Assembly: GCF_004340205.1 (NCBI RefSeq)
Contig: NZ_SLWB01000010.1
Coordinates: 1 to 64,000 of the forward strand
DNA: 64,000 nt
Source: Acetobacteroides hydrogenigenes
GTDB lineage: Bacteria > Bacteroidota > Bacteroidia > Bacteroidales > ZOR0009
Direction: 5' to 3'
Shown one piece after another: positions 36,035 to 44,406 of the stretch; position 1 is the stretch's first letter; each line of letters begins with the position of its first letter. The notes beneath the pieces were generated by a model. That model saw nothing but the letters and a program-made list of their open reading frames with translations. It did not search any database and was not told the origin of the DNA. Both the position numbers and the translations under genes were made by a program.

Positions 36035-36682
36035 CTAAAGGGCATACTTAATACCTACAACCAACCCCGCAGAGTTTGTTTTGATGTCAGTGCTGTAGAT
36101 GTTGCGTAGCCCCAAGTTCTCCACAACACCAAGATCGAGTACTATCCTGTTATAAATAGGGATGTAAGCTCCAGCACCCACCGTAATACCAAAATCAAAT
36201 CGTTTGAAGTCGCTGGTTGTAGGCGAAAGATATGAGCTGATGGTAATACTCCCAAGATCCTTCCATTTCTCGGTGTACTTTAGCAGATACCCTATAAAAA
36301 CGCCTCCGTTAATGTACCCTTTGATTTTCCCCCCGGTTTGGAACGATGCCTTAATGGGAAGAATGAGGTAGTCGAAGTTGAGGTGCATTTCTGGTGATGC
36401 GGTCTTAGATCCGATATAGTCTAGCATTGAAAATTTGGCAGTTTTTCCTCCCTTTCTTTCGTATCCTAAACCGGTACTAATCGACAGATTTGGATAAACG
36501 CTGTAGCTGGCCGTTATTGCGCATCCATTGCCAAGCTTGCTCTTTAGCTCATCGATGGGCTCGCTACCGCGGAGCGAGGTGATGGTTGTGGCTGATTCTA
36601 CCCCAACGGTTAGCTTCGACGATTGCCCTAAGGCCGAAATGGCAAATGCCAACATTAGCGGAACGATTATGAATCTTTTCAT
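36035..36682 (-). CDS. Outer-membrane beta-barrel protein (PorT-like)
   Basis: 215 aa. Signal peptide (FIIVPLMLAFAISALGQ). An eight-strand barrel pattern follows: LTVGVESATTITSL, YPNLSISTGLGYERKGGKTA, LNFDYLILPIKASFQTGGKIKGYINGGVFIGYLL, FDFGITVGAGAYIPIYNRIVLDLG. The C-terminus TNSAGLVVGIKYAL fits the OMP_b-brl_2 family. Small barrels of this family serve in adhesion or type IX secretion; nothing here tells which. Confidence 0.85.
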   Translation of the reverse strand: MKRFIIVPLMLAFAISALGQSSKLTVGVESATTITSLRGSEPIDELKSKLGNGCAITASYSVYPNLSISTGLGYERKGGKTAKFSMLDYIGSKTASPEMHLNFDYLILPIKASFQTGGKIKGYINGGVFIGYLLKYTEKWKDLGSITISSYLSPTTSDFKRFDFGITVGAGAYIPIYNRIVLDLGVVENLGLRNIYSTDIKTNSAGLVVGIKYAL

Positions 36683-36800
36683 TTTTTAGGTATGCTATTT
36701 TTTTAGAAGGAGCAAATGTAGGTATTCCTATGCAAAGCTTCAGCCTCAACCGAACGTAGAGATGCATTCAAAGTCCCTTTACCCGCAACGCCCATTCGTA

Positions 36801-36825
36801 GAGCCGCGATTCATCGCGGCTCTTT
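36801..36825. terminator. Hairpin, possible terminator
   Basis: GAGCCGCGAT-TCA-TCGCGGCTCTTT with TTTAATTT after it. It lies between abiH (which ends at 37000 going left) and the PorT-like gene's promoter region. Confidence 0.6.
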
Positions 36826-36832
36826 AATTTGT

Positions 36833-36853
36833 CTCCGTTCGGCGAAGGCTCCT
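36833..36853 (+). repeat. Left 21-bp direct repeat flanking the abiH island
   Basis: Begins CTCCGTTCGGCG and ends AAGGCTCCT; identical to 38240-38260. Between this copy and the AT-rich island lie GC-richer repeats ending about 36970. Confidence 0.85.
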
Positions 36854-36999
36854 GCCTTCGTCGTTCCTATCCCCGTAGAATGAAGCTACGCACTAGCTTA
36901 ACGCTTGTAGGCTTTAGCCTACTTGGATAGATTCGACTGAGGCAGGAGCCTCAGCCTAACGAGGGATTAATGACATGTTTCTATGTCCTTATGCTTATT

Positions 37000-38031
37000 T
37001 TATATTGATGTTGAATTCATTATTTCAGATAATATTAATTCATTCATTTTTTCTTGATCGTCAAATTTGAATATGTCCGTATTGTATCCAATATATATTC
37101 TATTGCTTACTTTTTCAATTTCTTCATTGGATATGTTCGCTTTTTTTATAAATGTATTTTTTATTTTTCTTTCTTCTCTAGGAAAAAAAATATCCATATT
37201 TTCTGCTAACTCTTTTCCTTTGTGAAATAAGATTAAATGGCCGCCAGTTTTTGCTATTTTTTTACCAATATATTCCCACCATATTTTGTCTGTTTCTCCC
37301 ATAGAAAGACCAAATAGGCAAATTATATCCGATCTTTCTATTGTTTCTATGCACTCTTGATCTATTAAGTGCTTTAAATTTTTATTTAACTCTTGTTTTA
37401 TCAATGTTTCTGCAATTTCTGCATTGATTTTAAATTTTTCATTTTTTATTTGAGAAGCATCGTTCACACCAAGTATCATTCTTTCATTGTAAAATCCATG
37501 TATATGATAAATGTTTTGTATTTTGCAGCCAGGATGATTAACGATATCAATTGGTTTGTTTTCATATTTTAATATTTGTTCTAATGATTTTGAGTAGTTG
37601 AACGTTATAATATTAATTGTTGTATTATTTGGACTTATAAATGATAATCTTGCTCTTTCAACACTACTTCTGTCTCCTCTAACTAAATATATTTCTGGAT
37701 GTAATAAATCTTCATAGCATTTTGATGTTGTATTAATACTTATTTCATTTGAATCGTACTCTTGTTTTTTTATGAAATCAGATAGATTGCTCCTGATATC
37801 ATTGAATACTGTGTCAAACTCTGTTAGGTCTTTTAAATTCTCAGTGTATTCTCCTAATCCTAATTCAAGATCTGACCAGTTTTCATAATTGATAATTAGA
37901 TCGTTTTTTAATCTTCTTATTATTTCATTTTCTGAAGGCTGTGCTTTGTAATATTTGTAAAAATCATAATAACTTGTTTTTTTACCTATATTCAAATCAA
38001 ATCCATTACCAATTAAAAAAGTTATGTTCAT
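37000..38031 (-). CDS. abiH: AbiH-family phage abortive-infection protein
   Basis: 343 aa. The N-terminal TFLIGNGFDLNIGKKTSYYDFYKYY (4-28) is the AbiH nucleotide-binding-like signature. The middle has INIITFNYSKSLEQIL and IYHIHGFYNERMILGVND; the C-terminal third has DIICLFGLSMGETDKIWWEYIGKKI, also family-typical. AbiH was described in lactococcal plasmids as a single-gene phage-exclusion system; its mechanism is not settled. Extremely AT-rich: positions 37141-37200 contain 9 G/C in 60, unlike the flanks. It sits in an island between identical 21-bp direct repeats next to a truncated gene. A -7 box just ahead leaves almost no leader. Confidence 0.9.
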   Translation of the reverse strand: MNITFLIGNGFDLNIGKKTSYYDFYKYYKAQPSENEIIRRLKNDLIINYENWSDLELGLGEYTENLKDLTEFDTVFNDIRSNLSDFIKKQEYDSNEISINTTSKCYEDLLHPEIYLVRGDRSSVERARLSFISPNNTTINIITFNYSKSLEQILKYENKPIDIVNHPGCKIQNIYHIHGFYNERMILGVNDASQIKNEKFKINAEIAETLIKQELNKNLKHLIDQECIETIERSDIICLFGLSMGETDKIWWEYIGKKIAKTGGHLILFHKGKELAENMDIFFPREERKIKNTFIKKANISNEEIEKVSNRIYIGYNTDIFKFDDQEKMNELILSEIMNSTSI

Positions 38032-38041
38032 TTTTGTGATG

Positions 38042-38049
38042 CAAATTTA
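38042..38049 (-). promoter_or_regulatory. -7 box upstream of abiH
   Basis: Minus strand TAAATTTG. A start about six bases downstream would fall near 38036, leaving about 5 bases before the abiH ATG at 38031, i.e. a nearly leaderless mRNA. No clear -33 element. Confidence 0.6.
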
Positions 38050-38067
38050 TGTTGTGTCGATTGGTTT

Positions 38068-38220
38068 CTAGTTTGGTAAATGTTCTTTTAATATATCAAA
38101 TGAATTATTGATGTCTTTTATGGCATCTCTTATTTCGTCTGCTTCAAAAGATGAATTGGGAATTTTTAAATATTCAACCTGAGAGTTTAACTTTTCGATT
38201 CCTTCTTCTAAATCTTTACT
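38068..38220 (-). pseudogene. 3' remnant of an AT-rich gene upstream of abiH
   Basis: An open stretch of 50 codons reads SKDLEEGIEKLNSQVEYLK, then SFEADEIRDAIKDINNSFD and a stop TAG 37 bases before abiH. It has no start: the frame meets TAA exactly where AT-rich DNA gives way to the repeat region (about 38221). The residues suggest a coiled-coil C-terminus. Its composition matches abiH, so the two probably arrived together and the rest was deleted. Confidence 0.7.
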
Positions 38221-38239
38221 CCGTTAAGTGTAGTTTAAC

Positions 38240-38260
38240 CTCCGTTCGGCGAAGGCTCCT
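38240..38260 (+). repeat. Right 21-bp direct repeat flanking the abiH island
   Basis: Identical in sequence and orientation to 36833-36853. From 38261 to 38653 I see only further short repeats (GTTAGGCGTAGGCTCTGCCTACGCC at 38263) and no gene I can defend. Confidence 0.85.
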
Positions 38261-38653
38261 CTGTTAGGCGTAGGCTCTGCCTACGCCTATGTATTTCTGC
38301 GTCCTCTGGCCGTATTCGGTAAACCTCAAAGCCGCCTCTATGCTAAATAGCGGTCCCGGTTCTATCCCCTCTGTTCGGCTGCGTCTCCAAGCCTTCGTCG
38401 CCTCTATCCCCACAGGCTCTCGCCAGCGAAAGCCGAAAGAACTTCCAAATATATCCACATTCCCCCTTACATTATCCTCCATCAGCTAAAAAATAATCTA
38501 CAAAAAATGGCTTTACACGCTACCACAGCCACATACAGGTAAAATATTTTTAGTTGTAGCTAAAAAAAGTTGTAGAAAATCTTGGTTATGTTAACCAAAG
38601 TGTTTAGCTTTAGGTCGGTTCAAAACTTAAGTATAACCTAAAAATGAATAATT

Positions 38654-39373
38654 ATGGCAAGTACATCTGAAACTGGACACGCCAAGAACGTGGATAACCT
38701 AGGACTACTAATCTCTAACATCGCCAGCTACGGCGATAGGTACAAGCCCACCAATCCCTCTATTTTACTCGAAGCGCTTAAGAAGATGGAAGCCGACGGA
38801 CGTGCCGCCGTTCTCGCTGTTAACGATGCCATGCCCATCTATAGCCGAGCCACCATCGAGCGCGATAACGCTTTTGCACCGCTAGGTCAGCTGGTAACCC
38901 GTTCGCTCAACTCGCTTCGCGCTTCCAGCTCGTCCGAGCAAACCGATGAGGCAGCCTCTGCCATCGTTCGTAAGATAAGGGGTAACCGCACCACTGCCAA
39001 GACTGCTGCTGCTACCGATGTTAAGGTGGCCACCGTTTCTACCTCGCAGCAGAGCTACGACAGCGTAATCGACAACTACGAGCGCTACATTCAGTATATT
39101 GCCGCTACTCCCGAGTACGCGCCCAACGAGGATGATATCAAGCTCCCTGTGCTCAAAGCCCTAGCGGTGGATCTGCGCGCCAAGAATACCGCCTGCAACA
39201 ACGCCAAGGTTGCCATCGATAATGCCCGCATGGCCCGCAACCGCGTGCTATACACTCCCCTTACCGGCTTGGTAGACGTGGCTCTCGATGCCAAGACCTA
39301 CATCAAGTCGCTATTTGGCTCTACCAGCCCCGAGTACAAGCAGGTGGCCAAGATCGATTTTACCAAGGCATAG
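38654..39373 (+). CDS. Hypothetical helical protein
   Basis: 239 aa, no signal peptide, no cysteine except one near residue 180. Almost wholly helical, rich in Ala, Lys and Asp: SETGHAKNVDNLGLLISNIASYGDRYKPTNPSILLEAL, then STSQQSYDSVIDNYERYIQYI and KLPVLKALAVDLRAKNTACNNAKVAIDNARMARN. It resembles the uncharacterised helical proteins often found as lone genes in Bacteroidales. GC-rich and strongly codon-biased compared with abiH next door. Terminator follows. Confidence 0.75.
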   Translation: MASTSETGHAKNVDNLGLLISNIASYGDRYKPTNPSILLEALKKMEADGRAAVLAVNDAMPIYSRATIERDNAFAPLGQLVTRSLNSLRASSSSEQTDEAASAIVRKIRGNRTTAKTAAATDVKVATVSTSQQSYDSVIDNYERYIQYIAATPEYAPNEDDIKLPVLKALAVDLRAKNTACNNAKVAIDNARMARNRVLYTPLTGLVDVALDAKTYIKSLFGSTSPEYKQVAKIDFTKA

Positions 39374-39426
39374 TCAGGTCGCTCTTGCCTTTCGGCTTCC
39401 GAGCATTGCCGGACACCCCATCGTAT

Positions 39427-39467
39427 AAAAGGCGGGAGTACACCGAAAGGTTGCTCCCGCCTTCTTT
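39427..39467 (+). terminator. Intrinsic terminator
   Basis: AAAAGGCGGGAG, 15-base loop, CTCCCGCCTTCTTT, 54 bases after the helical protein stop. Confidence 0.85.
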
Positions 39468-39483
39468 ATGCCGATAGCCGTCC

Positions 39484-39756
39484 CCAAGCTTTTGCCCTCC
39501 CGTCTGCCACTTTTCGGTTCCCCACTGTAGCTTCTTGCTTCCCGTTTGTAGCTTTTCGTTTCCTGTCTGTGACTTTTGGCTTCCCGTCTGAGACTTTTCG
39601 GCTCCTGTCTGTAGCTTTTGGCTTCCCGTCTGAAGCTTTTCGTCTCCCGTTTGTAGCTTTTGGCTTCCCGTCTGAAGCTTCTCGTCTCCCGTCTGAAGCT
39701 TTTCGCTTCCTGTCTGTCACTTTTCGCTTCCCGGCTGTAGCTTTTAGCTTCATGAT
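39484..39756. repeat. Tandem repeat array 3, thirteen exact 21-bp units
   Basis: Unit TGTAGCTTTTGGCTTCCCGTC and variants starts at 39484, 39505, 39526, 39547, 39568, 39589, 39610, 39631, 39652, 39673, 39694, 39715 and 39736: always 21 apart, with substitutions but no indels. Because 21 is a multiple of three, open frames run through it on both strands (for example a minus-strand heptad EAKSYRR). I regard these as by-products. From 39757 to 39990 there is generic low-complexity intergenic text (GTGCCCTTAGTGCC) and the lpdA terminator. Confidence 0.95.
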
Positions 39757-39912
39757 TACTACCTAAAGCTAAAACAGCAACCACTAATCTCCTTATGGCA
39801 TCCTGTTAAGCCGCAACCCTAAAATCTCCGTGCCCTTAGTGCCATCCTCCGTGCCCTTTGTGATAAAAGGGCATCTAATATCTCACATCTCAATCCTTGC
39901 CCCTAAAAACAA

Positions 39913-39940
39913 AAGGCCCCGGAGCAACCCCAGAGCCTTT
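39913..39940 (-). terminator. lpdA terminator
   Basis: Minus strand AAAGGCTCTGGGG-TTGC-TCCGGGGCCTTTTGTTTTT, 54 bases past the lpdA stop. Confidence 0.8.
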
Positions 39941-39993
39941 CGTTCTATCGTATCAAGATGTCAGTCTAACGTCTAACATCTAATATCTAAAAT

Positions 39994-41385
39994 CTAGATG
40001 TGAATCACCTCCCCGTAAGCCGCCGCAGCCGCCTCCATGATAGCCTCGCTCATGGTAGGGTGGGGGTGGATCGCCTTAATAATCTGGTGACCGGTAGCCC
40101 CAAGGTTTTGGGCTAGTACCATTTCGGCAACCATCTCGGTAACGTTGGCACCAATCAGGTGAGCACCCAGCAGCTTGCCATCCTTGGCATCGAAGATCAC
40201 CTTCACGAAGCCATCCCTAGCGCCGGCAGCCGTAGCCTTGCCCGATGCGGTAAATGGGAACTTGCCCACCTTCACCTCGTGTCCGGCCTCGATGGCCTTC
40301 TTCTCGGTAAGCCCCACCGATGCCACCTCGGGCGTGGTGTAGGTACATCCGGGGATGATGCTGTAGTCTACAGGATGCACGTCCATGCCGGCAATCTTCT
40401 CCACGCAGCAGATACCCTCGGCCGATGCCACGTGGGCAAGCGCTGGTCCTGCAACGATATCGCCAATGGCGTACACACCCTCGATGTTGGTGCGGTAGAA
40501 CTCGTCAACGATCACCTTACCGCGCTCGTTGGCTACGCCTACCTCCTCAAGGCCCAAGCCTTCGAGGTTGGTGGCAATGCCCACTGCCGATAGAACGATG
40601 TCTGCCTCTACCGTCTCTTCTCCTTTTTTTGTTTTGATGATGACCGAGCACTTCTCGCCGGTAGTATCCACCGAAAGCACCTCGCTGTTGGTCATCACCT
40701 TGATGCCTGCCTTTTTGAACGAGCGCTCGAGCTGCTTCGATACCTCCTCATCCTCCAGCGGAACGATGTTAGGAAGGAACTCCACCAGCGTAACCTTCGT
40801 TCCGATGGCGTTGTAGAAGTAGGCGAACTCGCTACCAATGGCGCCCGAGCCCACTACAACCATCGACTCTGGCTGCTTGGCAAGCGTCATTGCCTGACGG
40901 TATCCGATGATCTTTTCACCATCGATGGGCAGGTTAGGAAGCTCGCGGCTGCGTGCACCCGTTGCAAGGATAATGTGGTTAGCCTCTACCGTGGTTACGG
41001 TACCATCGGCTGCGGTAACCTCTACCTTATGTGGGGCAACCAGCTTGCCGAAGCCCTGTATCACCTCAATCTTATTCTTTTTGAAAAGGAACTGAATGCC
41101 CTTGCTCATGTTATCGGCCACCCCGCGACTGCGCGCTACGATTGCCGCAAAGTCTGGTTTGATGGTGCCATCAACCACCACGCCGTACTCGGCTGCATGG
41201 TGGGCGTACTCGTATACCGATGCGCTCTTAAGCAGCGCCTTGGTTGGGATGCATCCCCAGTTTAGGCAGATACCACCAAGTTCGGCACGTTCAACAACGG
41301 CCACCTTCATGCCCAGCTGGCTCGCGCGGATGGCTGCCACATAGCCTCCAGGACCGCTACCTATAACTATCAGGTCAAAATTCAT
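39994..41385 (-). CDS. lpdA: Dihydrolipoyl dehydrogenase (E3)
   Basis: 463 aa. FAD motif LIVIGSGPGGYVAAIRASQLG (5-25), redox-active disulfide GGICLNWGCIPTKALL with Cys pair C-x4-C at about 41/46, NAD motif VVVGSGAIGSEFAYF, C-terminal IHPHPTMSEAIMEAA with the catalytic His-Glu. Reoxidises lipoyl groups of 2-oxoacid dehydrogenase or glycine cleavage complexes. No E1/E2 genes adjoin. Start taken at ATG 41385 directly before the FAD strand; a TTG eight codons upstream also exists. ATCTAA-type low-complexity runs flank the gene in opposite orientation. Confidence 0.96.
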   Translation of the reverse strand: MNFDLIVIGSGPGGYVAAIRASQLGMKVAVVERAELGGICLNWGCIPTKALLKSASVYEYAHHAAEYGVVVDGTIKPDFAAIVARSRGVADNMSKGIQFLFKKNKIEVIQGFGKLVAPHKVEVTAADGTVTTVEANHIILATGARSRELPNLPIDGEKIIGYRQAMTLAKQPESMVVVGSGAIGSEFAYFYNAIGTKVTLVEFLPNIVPLEDEEVSKQLERSFKKAGIKVMTNSEVLSVDTTGEKCSVIIKTKKGEETVEADIVLSAVGIATNLEGLGLEEVGVANERGKVIVDEFYRTNIEGVYAIGDIVAGPALAHVASAEGICCVEKIAGMDVHPVDYSIIPGCTYTTPEVASVGLTEKKAIEAGHEVKVGKFPFTASGKATAAGARDGFVKVIFDAKDGKLLGAHLIGANVTEMVAEMVLAQNLGATGHQIIKAIHPHPTMSEAIMEAAAAAYGEVIHI

Positions 41386-41528
41386 CTTGTTAGTTTTATT
41401 TTGTGTCAAGTGTTTCGTTTACTAAAAGAGACGTTAGATATTAGATTTTAGATGATAGAAGGGGTTGATTGTTATTTTTTCATTTCTTCTTCCTAATTCC
41501 TAATGTCTCGAGTCTTTCCTCTGCTTTA

Positions 41529-41560
41529 TCCTCCCGCTTAGGCGGGAGGTAGGGGTGGGT
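41529..41560. repeat. REP-like palindrome, variant half-element
   Basis: CCTCCCGC-TTAG-GCGGGAGGTAGGGGTGGGTT, structurally like the halves at 20793 and 44356. The rest of 41386-41745 is degenerate CCTTAGTGC/TTCGTGT-type text with no gene. Confidence 0.65.
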
Positions 41561-41745
41561 TTGCGTCTTTCCCAATATCATCTGTATACCTTACTAATCC
41601 CTTTGTGCCCCTTAGTGCTTACCTTAATGTCCTTCGTGTTCAACTATCCGTGTAAATCTGTTCAATCAGTAAAATCAGTGTTCTAATATTCTCCCTACTC
41701 CCTAGCTCTTCCTCTAACTTCTGAAATAACTCCGTCTAACTTCCT

Positions 41746-42573
41746 CTAACTCCTTTTTACCTTCTTCAAAAACTCCACCCCCTTACACCCCAACCATATC
41801 ACCGACTGCGCAAGTATGATAGCCGCCCCCGAAGGCAAATTCACCTCAAAGCTGATGTACAATCCCACCAGCATCCCCACAAATCCGAGCACGATGGAGG
41901 CAACCATTATGCACTTAAAATCTTTGTAGAAGATATTGGCCGTAACAACCGGAATAGTCAGCAGCGCAATCAGCAGGATAATCCCCACCACCCGAATGCA
42001 CATCACAATGGTAACCGAAATAAGGATTATCATCATGTAGTTTACCAGCTTCACCGCAGCATTTTGCGAGATGGCAAACTCCTTGTCGAAGGCTATATAA
42101 AGGATAGTTCGAAGTCCAAAAATGAAAAGAAGCAGCAGCACCACGTCGAGGGCCAGCATCACCGCAAGGTCAACCTTGGTAACACCCAGCAGTCCCCCGA
42201 AGAGGAAGCTCATCAGGTTTGGCGCGTAGCCCGGCGTCATCGAAACGAAGATCACCCCGATGGCAGTACCCAATGCCCAAAGTATTCCGATAGCCGAATC
42301 CTCGCGCATCTTGGTCTTATCGGCAAAGAACTCAATCCCCATTGCCGAAAGCACCGAGAATACGAAGGCACCCAGAATAGGGTTCAGCCCCAGGTAGTAG
42401 GCAATCCCAATCCCCCCAAACGACGAGTGGGTTATGCCTCCGCTGAGGAACACCAGCCGCTTGGCCACAATGTAGGTGCCAACAATTCCGCAGGCGATGC
42501 TCACCAGCAGCCCGGCGATAAAGGCGTTCTGCAGGAATTGATACTGGAATATGTCGTTTACGAATTCTACCAT
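41746..42573 (-). CDS. znuB: Zinc/manganese ABC transporter permease
   Basis: 275 aa, eight to nine membrane helices of the ABC-3 family: AFIAGLLVSIACGIVGTYIVAKRLVFLSGGITHSSFGGIG at about 17-56 with the conserved GG-x-(S/A)H segment, then EDSAIGILWALGTAIGVIF and VGIILLIALLTIPV. Forms the metal channel of a ZnuABC-type importer. Its start codon overlaps the end of znuC by one base. Confidence 0.92.
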   Translation of the reverse strand: MVEFVNDIFQYQFLQNAFIAGLLVSIACGIVGTYIVAKRLVFLSGGITHSSFGGIGIAYYLGLNPILGAFVFSVLSAMGIEFFADKTKMREDSAIGILWALGTAIGVIFVSMTPGYAPNLMSFLFGGLLGVTKVDLAVMLALDVVLLLLFIFGLRTILYIAFDKEFAISQNAAVKLVNYMMIILISVTIVMCIRVVGIILLIALLTIPVVTANIFYKDFKCIMVASIVLGFVGMLVGLYISFEVNLPSGAAIILAQSVIWLGCKGVEFLKKVKRS

Positions 42574-43331
42574 TACTTCTTATTATGATTTTCGAGAACG
42601 GTATGCGGAATATGCCCGTGCGTGATAAGCTGTATCGGACAGTTGTAGTTGTCCAGCTGCTCCTGGCTGATGATGTTCGACGGGTGGAGGTGCAGCCCTC
42701 GGTTCACGCAGGCAATCGACTTTACGTATTGGCTCACTGTTCCAAGGTCGTGCGTAACGATCACGATAGCCATCTGCTCGTTTAACTTGGTTAGCAGCTC
42801 GTAGAGTTCACCCTCAAACTTGTTATCCACGTAGGTGTTTGGCTCGTCGAGTATCAGCAGCTTCGGCTTCGATATCAGCGCACGGCTAAGGAATGCCCGC
42901 TGCATCTGTCCACCCGATAGCTCGCCGATCACCTTCTTTCGGAGATGCTCAATGCCGGTCCTCTCCATCAGCTCGCGTGCAAGCGCCTTATCCTGCTTGG
43001 AGTATCGGGTAAAGATACCCTTCCTCGACATGATGCCCGAAAGCACCACCTCCTGAACGGTTATAGGAAATTTCTTGTCGATGTTATTTACCTGTGGAAG
43101 ATACCCGATGAAGTCGCGCTTGCCATCGGTCGAGCCATGCAGCTTTACCTTTCCCGAAAAGGGAGGAAGGATGCCCAAGATTACCTTAAGCAGCGTAGTC
43201 TTTCCGCCTCCATTTGGTCCGATAATGCCAATGTAGTCCCGCTCGTTAATGGTCAGGTTAACGTGCTCGATGGCAGCAACGCCGTCGTATCCGGTGGTAA
43301 TATCGGTTAACTCAACCAGCCTTTCACTCAT
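42573..43331 (-). CDS. znuC: Zinc/manganese ABC transporter ATPase
   Basis: 252 aa. Walker A GPNGGGKTTL at about 38-47, Q-loop YLPQ, signature LSGGQMQRA, Walker B LLILDEPNT, switch His VTHD. Energises ZnuB. Overlaps znuA by the four bases ATGA and znuB by one base: tight translational coupling in the order znuA-znuC-znuB. Confidence 0.95.
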   Translation of the reverse strand: MSERLVELTDITTGYDGVAAIEHVNLTINERDYIGIIGPNGGGKTTLLKVILGILPPFSGKVKLHGSTDGKRDFIGYLPQVNNIDKKFPITVQEVVLSGIMSRKGIFTRYSKQDKALARELMERTGIEHLRKKVIGELSGGQMQRAFLSRALISKPKLLILDEPNTYVDNKFEGELYELLTKLNEQMAIVIVTHDLGTVSQYVKSIACVNRGLHLHPSNIISQEQLDNYNCPIQLITHGHIPHTVLENHNKK

Positions 43332-44239
43332 CGGTTAGCGGAATAAAGTGCGTTAATTATATGGTTTGTGCTTTCTGGCCAATCGTATGCAAAGGTATTT
43401 ATTGGTTCGATAGTAGCGCCAACTTCGCCGGCAAAACTTTTTATCAGGCTTAGGTCGAACTCCTTTTGCACGAATATCGTTTTGATGCCGGCCTCTTTAG
43501 CCTGCGATACAAGCCGCTTCATGTAGTCGGCGGCAGGCTCCTTACCATCCTTTTCGATGGATATCTGTTCCAAACCGTAGTCGCTGGCAAAGTAGCTTAG
43601 CGCCGGATGGTAGATGATAAACTTTTTAATCTTCAGATTAGCCAGCTTGCTTTTTGCCATCGCATCGATGCTGTCGATGGAGGCAACTAGTTTAATGTAG
43701 TTCTTTTCGTAGGTCGATTTGTTCTTCGGATTAAGGGCTACCAGCTCGTTAAGCGTTGCCGTTGCCATAGCCTTGTAGTTGGCAGGCGATAGCCAGATGT
43801 GAGGGTCCATTCCACCATGATGGTGTTCGTGTCCATGCTCCTCGCACTCCTCGTGGCTACACGAACCTTCAACCATTCGTACGCCTTCCGATAGGTTGGT
43901 ATATTTCAGCTCAGGATTGTTCGTCTTTATGTTGTCGATCCATTTCTGCTCAAACTCCAGCTCGCTTATACCAAGGTACAGCTTCGACTTTGCCACATCC
44001 TTCATCTGCGATGGCGTAGGCTCGTAGGTCTCCTGACAGGCGCCTGTTGCCACCATTACGTTTACATCAAACTCATCCCCCGATATCCTATCCACAAGGT
44101 ATTTGATGGGAGGGATGCTTACGGTTATTGTCGTTTTATTGCTGTCTGTCGATTTGTTTCCACAAGCCGTAAATCCCCAAACCAATGCAATTGCACCCAG
44201 TGCTGTTACAGCTTTACTAAATACTTTTTTGTAGTTCAT
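43328..44239 (-). CDS. znuA: Zinc-binding periplasmic/lipoprotein component
   Basis: 303 aa. Signal with lipobox FTAC (Cys26). Cluster A-I solute-binding fold: VSIPPIKYLVDRISGDEFDVNVMV, then the His/acid-rich loop SHEECEEHGHEHHHGG (about 130-147) directly before MDPHIWLSP, and IIYHPALSYFASDYGL. The charged His loop is the usual mark of zinc rather than manganese specificity. First gene of the operon; I found no convincing Zur box. Confidence 0.93.
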   Translation of the reverse strand: MNYKKVFSKAVTALGAIALVWGFTACGNKSTDSNKTTITVSIPPIKYLVDRISGDEFDVNVMVATGACQETYEPTPSQMKDVAKSKLYLGISELEFEQKWIDNIKTNNPELKYTNLSEGVRMVEGSCSHEECEEHGHEHHHGGMDPHIWLSPANYKAMATATLNELVALNPKNKSTYEKNYIKLVASIDSIDAMAKSKLANLKIKKFIIYHPALSYFASDYGLEQISIEKDGKEPAADYMKRLVSQAKEAGIKTIFVQKEFDLSLIKSFAGEVGATIEPINTFAYDWPESTNHIINALYSANR

Positions 44240-44355
44240 CTCTTTCTTTAAGTTCTTTAATCTGTCAATATACAGTTATTGCGACTAAATGTTCACTCTT
44301 TAGGTTCGCTCGAAGCAAGAATCTTATGTTATTAGCCAAGGTTGCCTGAGGCTTA

Positions 44356-44400
44356 CTCCCCTCCTTTTAAAGGAGGGGTGCCCGAAGGGCGGGGTGGTTT
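44356..44400. repeat. REP-like palindrome, single half-element
   Basis: CCCCTCCTTT-TA-AAGGAGGGG followed by TGCCCGAAGGGCGGGGTGGTT, nearly identical to the left half of 20793-20921. It lies six bases past the stop of the sigma-54 activator gene and may double as its terminator. Confidence 0.85.
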
Positions 44401-44406
44401 TGCTTT

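Noticed and set aside
38264-38482. 72-residue minus-strand reading frame
   Set aside because: It consists of the extragenic repeat words (GTAGGCTCTGCCTACGC and similar) and has no recognisable features.
39374-39784. 136-residue minus-strand protein with EAKSYRR heptads
   Set aside because: It arises because a stop-free 21-bp unit is open in several frames on both strands; it also runs through the terminator of the helical protein gene and starts with GTG in non-coding-looking DNA.
44266-44281. Zur box upstream of znuA (CAATA-TACAGT-TATTG)
   Set aside because: Arms are only five bases and do not extend; too weak to call.
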